Source of the DNA: Massilia rubra
Lineage (GTDB): Bacteria; Pseudomonadota; Gammaproteobacteria; Burkholderiales; Burkholderiaceae_D
Reading direction: 5' to 3'
Assembly (NCBI RefSeq): GCF_011682065.1
Contig: NZ_VUYU01000005.1
Coordinates: 264,484 to 328,483, forward strand
Length of the DNA: 64,000 bases
Each line of letters opens with the position of its first letter. Within the stretch, counting starts at the first letter, position 1. The position numbers and the translations under genes were made by a program. The notes under the pieces are model-generated. The model saw nothing but the letters and a program-made list of their open reading frames with translations, searched no databases and was not told where the DNA came from. This document shows, one piece after another, positions 37,708 to 44,205 of this stretch.

Positions 37708-38838
37708 ATGGGGAATGCTGTTCAAGGCTGGGGCGCCGTATTTACCGGGCTGCTGTTGGCGGGGTGCGTCGCTGGATCTGGCCCCCATACCGAAGACCGT
37801 CATTCCCGCGACGGCGGGAATCCAAGGCATGTTTGCGGCTCGACGATACCTTCGATTCCCGCCGTCGCGGGAATGACGGATAAGAGGATGGTGACCGAAC
37901 AAGCTGCCAGCGCCGCCGCGCCCTACAACGCGGCGACCTCCTACGCCAAGCTGGTCAAGGCCTATCCCTTCATCAAGATCGCCGGCACGCACACCAGCGC
38001 GGAGACGAGCACGATCGGCGGCATCGGGTATGCCCGGCGCGGCGCGCACCTGCTGCAACTGGACCTGTACCTGCCCGCCCAAGCGAGGCGCAATCAAGCA
38101 CCGCTGGCGGCGGTGGTCCTGGTGCACGGCGGCGGCTGGCGTTCCGGCGAGCGCGCCAACATGGCGCCGCTGGCCGCGCGCCTTGCCGCGCGCGGCATCG
38201 CCGCCGCCGTGATCGACTACCGCCTGGCCGATGAAGCGCGCTACCCGGCCGCCATCCACGACGTCAAGGCCGCGCTGCGCTGGCTGCGCGCCAACAGCGC
38301 CGCTCACGGCATCGACCCGCAACGCATCGCGGTGGCCGGCGGCTCGGCCGGCGGGCAAATCGCCAGCCTGGCCGGCGTCACCAACGGCATGCCGACATTC
38401 GATCCCGACGCCGCCGGCAACGCCGTATCGAGCGCGGCGCAGGCGGTCATCAACATCGACGGCCTGTCCGATTTTACTTCTCCGGCCGCGCGCGCCAACG
38501 AAGACGATCCGCACAAAAAGCCATCGGCTGCGGGCTTCTGGTTCGGCGGCGGCTACGCCGAAGCGGCCGACCTGTGGCGCGAAGCCTCGCCCACCTTCTA
38601 CGTCAACCCGCGCACGCCGCCGATGCTGTTCATCGGCAGCGCGCAGCCGCGCTTTGCGGTCGGGCGCGACGACATGGTTGCCAAAATGACAGCGGCCGGT
38701 GTCGCCACCGAAGTCGTCATGCTGCCCGATACACCCCATTCCTTCTGGCTGTTCGAGCCATGGATCGACCCCACGGCCGACGCGATCGCCGCCTTCCTGC
38801 ATACCCACATTCCAACAACAACGAGACAAGCTCCATGA
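37708..38838 (+). CDS. Alpha/beta-hydrolase (BD-FAE-like) lipoprotein with an in-frame palindromic repeat
   Basis: 376 residues. It starts at ATG 37708, which has GGAAGG 6 bases upstream and gives a lipobox at LLAGC (Cys 20). Residues about 30-60 are encoded by an 83-bp palindromic repeat (HSRDGGNPR, IPAVAGMTD). The enzyme domain follows: LVHGGGW oxyanion motif, Ser in AGGSAGGQ, Asp and His (PDTPHSFWLF) in the usual order for a carboxylesterase. It probably removes acetyl or feruloyl groups from pectin oligomers. Its stop overlaps the GH43 start (ATGA). Confidence 0.8.
   Translation: MGNAVQGWGAVFTGLLLAGCVAGSGPHTEDRHSRDGGNPRHVCGSTIPSIPAVAGMTDKRMVTEQAASAAAPYNAATSYAKLVKAYPFIKIAGTHTSAETSTIGGIGYARRGAHLLQLDLYLPAQARRNQAPLAAVVLVHGGGWRSGERANMAPLAARLAARGIAAAVIDYRLADEARYPAAIHDVKAALRWLRANSAAHGIDPQRIAVAGGSAGGQIASLAGVTNGMPTFDPDAAGNAVSSAAQAVINIDGLSDFTSPAARANEDDPHKKPSAAGFWFGGGYAEAADLWREASPTFYVNPRTPPMLFIGSAQPRFAVGRDDMVAKMTAAGVATEVVMLPDTPHSFWLFEPWIDPTADAIAAFLHTHIPTTTRQAP
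37797..37879. repeat. 83-bp palindromic repeat inside the hydrolase gene
   Basis: CCGTCATTCCCGCGACGG at the left and the inverted CCGTCGCGGGAATGACGG at the right. It falls in the linker just after the lipoprotein signal of the hydrolase and remains open in the reading frame. Confidence 0.85.
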
Positions 38839-40442
38839 CCACAACGACTCTATTGCACCGGGCCGCGCTCCTGATCCTGCCGCTGGCGCTTGGCGCCTGC
38901 CAGGGCACGCCGACCGCCCCGCAGCAACCATGGACGGCCGACCTGGGCAACGGCCAGTACCAGAACCCGATCCTGCACGCCGACTATTCCGACCCGGATG
39001 CGATCCGCGTCGGCGACACCTATTACATGACCGCGTCGAGCTTCAGCAACACCCCCGGCCTGCCGCTGCTGCAATCGACAGACATGGTCAACTGGGAACT
39101 GGTCGGCCACGCGCTGCCCAGGCTGGTGCCGGAAAACGTCTTCGCCACGCCGCAGCCGGGCAAGGGCGTGTGGGCGCCGTGCCTGCGTTTTCATGACGGT
39201 AAATTCTGGATTTTTTATCCCGACCCGGACTTCGGCATCTACGTCATGACCGCCGCCAGTTTCGACGGACCGTGGACGGCGCCGCACCTGCTGGCCGGCG
39301 GCAAGGGCTTGATCGATCCGACGCCGCTGTGGGACGACGACGGCAAGGCGTACCTGCTGCACGGCTGGGCCAAGAGCCGCGCCGGTTTCAATAACGTGCT
39401 GACCCTGCGCGGCATGGCGCCGGACGGGCGCAGCCTGCTCGACACCAGCGGCCAGGTCATCATCGACGGCAACAAGCTACCCAATTACAAGACGCTGGAA
39501 GGGCCGAAGTTCTACAAGAAGGATGGCTACTATTATGTCTTCGCGCCGGCGGGCGGAGTGGAGGAAGGCTGGCAGTCGGTATTCCGTTCGCGCAGTATCA
39601 ACGGGCCGTACCAAGACAAGATCGTCATGGCGCAGGGCAAGTCCGGCATCAACGGTCCGCACCAGGGCGCGTGGGTGACGGCGCAGGATGGCAGCGACTG
39701 GTTCTTCCACTTCCAGGACAAGCGCGCGTACGGGCGCGTGGTGCACCTGCAGCCGATGCGCTGGAAGGATGGCTGGCCGCTGATCGGCGAGGAAGTCGAC
39801 GCCAGCGGCGTGGGCCAGCCGTTTGTACGGCACGCCAAGCCGCTGTCGGCCGGGCCGGTGCGGGTGCCGCCGACGGGGGACGAGTTCTCCAGCGCGGCGC
39901 TGGGGCCGCAATGGCAGTGGAGCGCGAACGGCAGTCCGCAGTGGACTTCGCTGGCCGCCAGGCCCGGCCAGTTGCGCCTGCAAGCGCAGCCGGGGACCAA
40001 TCTGCGCGAGATGGCGTCGGTGCTGACGCAGAAACTGCCGGCGCCGGCGTTCACGGTCGACACGCGGATCGCACTGTCGGCCACGCAGGAGGGAGATCGC
40101 GCCGGGTTGGTGCTGCTGGGGATGAAGTATGCGTGGCTGGGATTGCGGCGCGCGGGGACAGCATCGCAGTTGGTGCTGGGGGTGTGCGAAGGCAATGAAA
40201 ATACGTGTACCGAGAAGGATCAGCTGGTGGTGCCGGTCGATGGAAATGCGGCGTACCTGCGCATGACGATGGCCGACGGCGTGGCGACTTTCTCGTACAG
40301 CGTGGATAACAGCCGTTTTGTAGAGGCGGGGCAGCCGTTCAAGGCCAGCATGGGGCGCTGGGTGGGGGCGCAGATGGGCTTATTCAGCGCCGGTGGCGCG
40401 CAGGCGCATGCGGATGTGGATTATTTCCGGGTCAGCAAATAG
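38835..40442 (+). CDS. GH43 family glycosidase lipoprotein
   Basis: 535 residues with lipobox LALGACQG (Cys 20). The five-bladed propeller domain (about 40-335) shows DYSDPDAIRVGDTYYM with the general base, GLIDPTPLWDDDGKAYLLHG, and TLEGPKFYKKDGYYYVFAPAG with the general acid Glu. The C-terminal domain (about 350-535) is a beta-sandwich found with xylosidase/arabinofuranosidase members. It likely removes arabinose, xylose or galactose side chains from pectin in the periplasm. It is translationally coupled to the hydrolase by the ATGA overlap. Confidence 0.85.
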   Translation: MTTTTLLHRAALLILPLALGACQGTPTAPQQPWTADLGNGQYQNPILHADYSDPDAIRVGDTYYMTASSFSNTPGLPLLQSTDMVNWELVGHALPRLVPENVFATPQPGKGVWAPCLRFHDGKFWIFYPDPDFGIYVMTAASFDGPWTAPHLLAGGKGLIDPTPLWDDDGKAYLLHGWAKSRAGFNNVLTLRGMAPDGRSLLDTSGQVIIDGNKLPNYKTLEGPKFYKKDGYYYVFAPAGGVEEGWQSVFRSRSINGPYQDKIVMAQGKSGINGPHQGAWVTAQDGSDWFFHFQDKRAYGRVVHLQPMRWKDGWPLIGEEVDASGVGQPFVRHAKPLSAGPVRVPPTGDEFSSAALGPQWQWSANGSPQWTSLAARPGQLRLQAQPGTNLREMASVLTQKLPAPAFTVDTRIALSATQEGDRAGLVLLGMKYAWLGLRRAGTASQLVLGVCEGNENTCTEKDQLVVPVDGNAAYLRMTMADGVATFSYSVDNSRFVEAGQPFKASMGRWVGAQMGLFSAGGAQAHADVDYFRVSK

Positions 40443-40498
40443 GAATGACACCGCGTCGTCCCCGGCAATGCCGGCGACGACGCGGTGGCGAGATGCGC

Positions 40499-40705
40499 TT
40501 AAAACGCCGGATCGTTCGCCGCCATGCGCGAACGGCGCCAGCGCCACACGTTGAAGGCGGTCAGCGCGGCGGGCACGCCGATCACGACCAGCCAGGCGCT
40601 GGCATCCATGTTGCGCGTGATGACCACGCCGGCGCCAAGGGCGAACGCGATCAGGCCGCGCAGCAGGATCCAGTTGAGCTGGGCTTTTGAGTTCATTTTT
40701 TGCAT
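40499..40705 (-). CDS. Small two-helix membrane protein
   Basis: 68 residues with two hydrophobic segments (LLRGLIAFALGAGVVIT and WLVVIGVPAALTAFNVW) and an Arg-rich turn after the second. No known function. An alternative ATG at 40696 would drop MQK. It follows the pectinesterase gene on the same strand 71 bases later and may be read through from it. Confidence 0.5.
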   Translation of the reverse strand: MQKMNSKAQLNWILLRGLIAFALGAGVVITRNMDASAWLVVIGVPAALTAFNVWRWRRSRMAANDPAF

Positions 40706-40775
40706 GTGTCGAAGTTCGATCAAGAGGGATGCCGCAGGCGGCTGTAACAGCCCGCTAGCGTATCACGAACGCCGT

Positions 40776-43190
40776 TCAGGGCGTCGCTTGCCCCGCTTCC
40801 GGGTCCCATCCCCGGCCGCCATCGAAGCCGGAAAACACCGCCGCCCGGCTCGAGAGCGCGGCCGCTTCCTGCGCGCTGAGAACCACGCCACCGGCGCGTT
40901 GCGACAGGTCCAGCGGCTTGCCGTCCAGGTCCATGCTGCCGGATTCGCGCCAGCCGCTGTGCGCTGTCGCGCTGGCCGGATTGGGCGCCGGCTCGCGCGT
41001 CGCATAGCGCGTCGCATCGCGCTGCACGTCGTTTCCGGCCCAGCCGACCGGGGCGATATGCTCGCCCATCTTGCAATTGATGTAGGCCACGTTATCCCAG
41101 GTGGCCTTTGTACCCGGGCTGCGCGCCAGGTAAGTGGCGCCGCGCGCAATCTTGTTGGCCAGCGGACCCGGTCCCGGCCCATGGGTCAGCGCGCTGTTGA
41201 GGAACACGAAGCCGGGGTCAAGCGCGCTCACCGTGCGCGCCTGCACCACATAGCCGCCGCTGGACGGGTTGGCGCTGTCGCCGACCGAGCGCAGTTCGCT
41301 TTCTTCGAACAGGGCTGCGCGGTTGGCGCCCCAGATGAAGTCGACGTTGCCTTCGATGAGCGTGCGGTAGAACCAGGAATACCCTTTGACCTGGATCGTA
41401 TCCTGCTCGCTGAAAAAGCTGGCGTTGCGCGCGATCAGGCGGCCGCTGTCGTTGTTGAAGTAGATGGTTTCGGCCTGGCCGGCCACCTTGTCGGCGCGCA
41501 GGGTCGTGTTTTTCAGGGTCAGCGTGTCGAGCGTGAGCAGGTCGGACGTTTCGACCATCAGCAGCGCGCGCCCGCCCGTGAACGATGGCGACTGCGGGCC
41601 TTGGCTGAGGCCCGAACCGGGGTTGTAGCCATCGTTGTTGCCATTGTGGATGACGACGCCGTCGCGGCTTTCGCCCTTGATGGTCAGCTTGTCCTTGCCC
41701 CGGATGAACAGCATCTCGTCGTAGCGGCCGTTGCGGACGTCGATCGTGACCGGCGTGGCCTGGCCGGCATGCCGCATCGCGTGGTTCAGCGCGCCCTGCA
41801 CGGTGCGGAAATCGGCCGGGCCGTCATCGTCCACGCTGAGCCGGGTGCCGGATGGCGCGCTGGCGCGGGTGCGAAAGGTCCATCCGGCGGCGCGGCCGAC
41901 ACCGGCAAACGGCGCGCCCTTGATCGTCGCGTTCCCGAACACGCCCGGCTCGATCACCACGTAGTAGGCGCCGCCGTAGGCGAGGCGGTTGGCGTGCGGG
42001 CGCACGGTGGCGCTGTTGCCGTCGATGCTGATCGGCGCGCGGCGCACGTAGCGCATCTGGTCCTGGCCGGGGTAACCGATGGCCGCCACTTCAGCGCCGG
42101 GACGGATGATATCGACCAGCTTGTGGTCGCCCTGGCGGTAGATGCGCACCGAACCGGTGCTGCCGAGGCGAGGCGGCTGGTCGAAGCGAAGGCGCAGCAG
42201 GGTGTCGGGCTGGACCGCATCGGCGCGCGCGGGCGGGGAGATGGCGCCGTCGAGGTCGATCCGGTACGCGGCCGGTGGCGCGAAGGCGGACGCGATGCGC
42301 GCGTCGATGATGCTCTGTACGCTCGGATCGGCGACGCTGGCGACGATCAGGCTGGCGCTGCCGGTTTTTTTTGGCGTGACGACGATGCCGCTGCCGCGCA
42401 CGCTGGCGCTGGCCACGGCCGGGTTGCTGGAACGGACGCTGAAACGCACCGGCGTGACGCCATCGCCGTCGAACGCGCTGATAGCCAAGGTCGATGGCGG
42501 ATCGCCGGCCTGGGCCTGGAAGCTGCTGGCGGCGACGGCGGGCGCGATGCGCATGGGTTTCTGTGCCGGGTCGCCGATGCGGATAGCGTCTAGCTCGAAA
42601 CCTTTGCCGCTGCTGTAGACGCCGAGCGCGCCGGGGATGGCCGAGCCGGGCACGGTGGCGGTGGTGAGTTTTTCGCCATTGAGGTAGACGCTGAGCGCCT
42701 CGCCGATCATCTCGAAGCGGACGGTGAGAAAGCGGCCTGCGCTGGGGATGGTGCGTTTGACCTGTTTCAGGCGGCCGAGTTTGGCGTCCTGCTGGCGCAC
42801 GATGTCGGCCTGGACGGTGGGGCTGGCATCGCTCATCTGCAGTCCAGCGCCGAGCCAGTGATTAGCGTCGACATGACGGCCGACCAAGTACAACTGGCCA
42901 GGAGGGCCGGGCGGGCCAGGCAAGGCGCGCACGCGTGCCTCGACAAAATAGTCGGTGGCGTGCGCTACCTGGGTGAACAGCGTGCGCACCGCGCCCGGCC
43001 CCTGGTCGAGACGAAGCGCCTTGGGCGCTGTTGCCGCCATCTTCAGCAAACCGGGGTCTGACCTCTGATTCGAAATATTGCTAATTAAAGCTCTGACCCC
43101 GGTTGTAGGCGGTTTTACCTGTGTTTCAGCCATTGTGGCAGTTGGCAGCAGCATGGCGAGGAGCAGAGGGGAGGTCAGACGCTGGGACAT
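40776..43190 (-). CDS. Pectinesterase (CE8) with N-terminal accessory domains and an in-frame palindromic repeat
   Basis: 804 residues from ATG 43190, signal peptide MSQRLTSPLLLAMLLPTATMA. Residues about 28-48 (VRALISNISNQRSDPGL) are encoded by a 57-bp palindromic element. A LamG/KRE9-like laminin-fold domain (about 50-205), an Ig-like domain (about 210-300) and a further region precede the right-handed beta-helix (about 460-770) with EQDTIQVKGYSWFYRTLIEG, NVDFIWG carrying the catalytic Asp, and YLARSPGTKATW. It removes methyl esters from pectin. The pectinesterase motifs are slightly divergent (FIWG for FIFG). Confidence 0.85.
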   Translation of the reverse strand: MSQRLTSPLLLAMLLPTATMAETQVKPPTTGVRALISNISNQRSDPGLLKMAATAPKALRLDQGPGAVRTLFTQVAHATDYFVEARVRALPGPPGPPGQLYLVGRHVDANHWLGAGLQMSDASPTVQADIVRQQDAKLGRLKQVKRTIPSAGRFLTVRFEMIGEALSVYLNGEKLTTATVPGSAIPGALGVYSSGKGFELDAIRIGDPAQKPMRIAPAVAASSFQAQAGDPPSTLAISAFDGDGVTPVRFSVRSSNPAVASASVRGSGIVVTPKKTGSASLIVASVADPSVQSIIDARIASAFAPPAAYRIDLDGAISPPARADAVQPDTLLRLRFDQPPRLGSTGSVRIYRQGDHKLVDIIRPGAEVAAIGYPGQDQMRYVRRAPISIDGNSATVRPHANRLAYGGAYYVVIEPGVFGNATIKGAPFAGVGRAAGWTFRTRASAPSGTRLSVDDDGPADFRTVQGALNHAMRHAGQATPVTIDVRNGRYDEMLFIRGKDKLTIKGESRDGVVIHNGNNDGYNPGSGLSQGPQSPSFTGGRALLMVETSDLLTLDTLTLKNTTLRADKVAGQAETIYFNNDSGRLIARNASFFSEQDTIQVKGYSWFYRTLIEGNVDFIWGANRAALFEESELRSVGDSANPSSGGYVVQARTVSALDPGFVFLNSALTHGPGPGPLANKIARGATYLARSPGTKATWDNVAYINCKMGEHIAPVGWAGNDVQRDATRYATREPAPNPASATAHSGWRESGSMDLDGKPLDLSQRAGGVVLSAQEAAALSSRAAVFSGFDGGRGWDPEAGQATP
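43049..43105. repeat. 57-bp palindromic element inside the pectinesterase gene
   Basis: Begins AACCGGGGTCTGACCTCTGA and ends with the other arm type TAAAGCTCTGACCCCGGTT, a hybrid of the two arm types seen elsewhere. Length is 19 codons, so the frame is kept. Confidence 0.8.
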
Positions 43191-43236
43191 GGCTCGGGAC
43201 TCAGAGTGAAAAGGGATACGCGACATTTGCATCCAC

Positions 43237-43290
43237 ACCGGGGTCTGACCTCTGATTCGAAATATTTCGAATCAGAGGTCAGACCCCGGT
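43237..43290. repeat. Perfect 54-bp palindrome
   Basis: ACCGGGGTCTGACCTCTGAT is mirrored exactly about the centre between 43263 and 43264 (centre TTCGAAATATTTCGAA) to end in ACCCCGGT. It lies 47 bases upstream of the pectinesterase start in the gap behind the acetylesterase. Confidence 0.9.
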
Positions 43291-43340
43291 TGTATCAGGG
43301 CAGAGCCTGGTTGTAGGAATGTTGAACCTGGCTCATCCCC

Positions 43341-43394
43341 ACCGGGGTCAGAGCTTTAACTTGAAACATTTCTAATTAAAGCTCTGACCCCGGT
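43341..43394. repeat. Palindromic element of the second arm type
   Basis: ACCGGGGTCAGAGCTTTAA and TTAAAGCTCTGACCCCGGT are perfect 19-base inverted arms around a 16-base middle. It sits between the pectinesterase and the acetylesterase genes and could terminate or modulate read-through. Confidence 0.85.
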
Positions 43395-43401
43395 TGTAGG
43401 C

Positions 43402-44205
43402 TTATGGCTCGGGGGCGAGGGCGGGGCGCAGGGCGGGAATCTGGCGCCGCAGTTCGCGCGCGACCATGCCGGAAAACAGGGCCGCACCCTTCGCGCCGAC
43501 GTGGGTGCGGTCGAAGCTGGTTTTTGGCGTTCCTTGCGGTTCGACCGCCGCAGCCGACCCCGCCGCCACGGGCGCCGCAGCCGGGTCCGGCGGCGGCGCT
43601 TGCGCCAGGGTGTCGGCTTGGTTTGACCCCATCGCTTGCACGGCGTCGGCGCTGATCTTGTTCAGGTCGACGAGCAATGTGCCAGTCTCTTTCGCCACGC
43701 GCCGCACTTCGGATGCCCACGGACCGAGGTCGTCGCGCAAATATGCACCCTTGAAGCTGCGCCGCGTCAGCGGCGTGACCAGCACCGGCACGCCACCGAG
43801 CGCGCGCGCTTCGCTGACGTATCGCGCGATGTTTTGCGGGAACTGGGTCACCAGGTCGGTCGAGCGCCCCGGTTTGCCCGGCTGGTCGTTGTGGCCGAAC
43901 TGGATCAGCACGTAGCTGGCGCTGTACGCCGCGCCGTCGCGCAGCAGCGCTTGCACCTCGTCCCAGCGCCCCTCGGCGCGAAAGCTGCCGGAGCTGCGTC
44001 CGCCACGCGCCAGGTTGACGCAGGCCGCGCCGGCGCGCAGGCGCTGGCACAGGGCGTCGCCGTAGCCGGAGCGGGTCGCCATGGTCGAGTCGCCGACCAG
44101 GATGAGGCGCGCCGGCCTAGCCGCTTCTGCGGCCGCATGCGCGGGCGCGGCGGCCGCCAGTGCCAGGCCAGCGGCCGCTATCAGGGAAGGAAATGGCGTC
44201 ATCAT
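43402..44205 (-). CDS. Rhamnogalacturonan acetylesterase-like SGNH hydrolase (CE12)
   Basis: 267 residues with a signal peptide (about 1-24, APAHA). The SGNH blocks are clear: GDSTM (nucleophile Ser) at about 40, GGRSSGS, GHNDQ with the Asn, and DRTHVGAKG with the Asp-His pair near the C-terminus. The Pro/Ala-rich stretch QAPPPDPAAAPVAAG is an insert before block V. It removes acetyl groups from rhamnogalacturonan. The ATG at 44205 overlaps the stop of the upstream TonB receptor (TGATG), so the genes are coupled. Confidence 0.85.
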   Translation of the reverse strand: MMTPFPSLIAAAGLALAAAAPAHAAAEAARPARLILVGDSTMATRSGYGDALCQRLRAGAACVNLARGGRSSGSFRAEGRWDEVQALLRDGAAYSASYVLIQFGHNDQPGKPGRSTDLVTQFPQNIARYVSEARALGGVPVLVTPLTRRSFKGAYLRDDLGPWASEVRRVAKETGTLLVDLNKISADAVQAMGSNQADTLAQAPPPDPAAAPVAAGSAAAVEPQGTPKTSFDRTHVGAKGAALFSGMVARELRRQIPALRPALAPEP

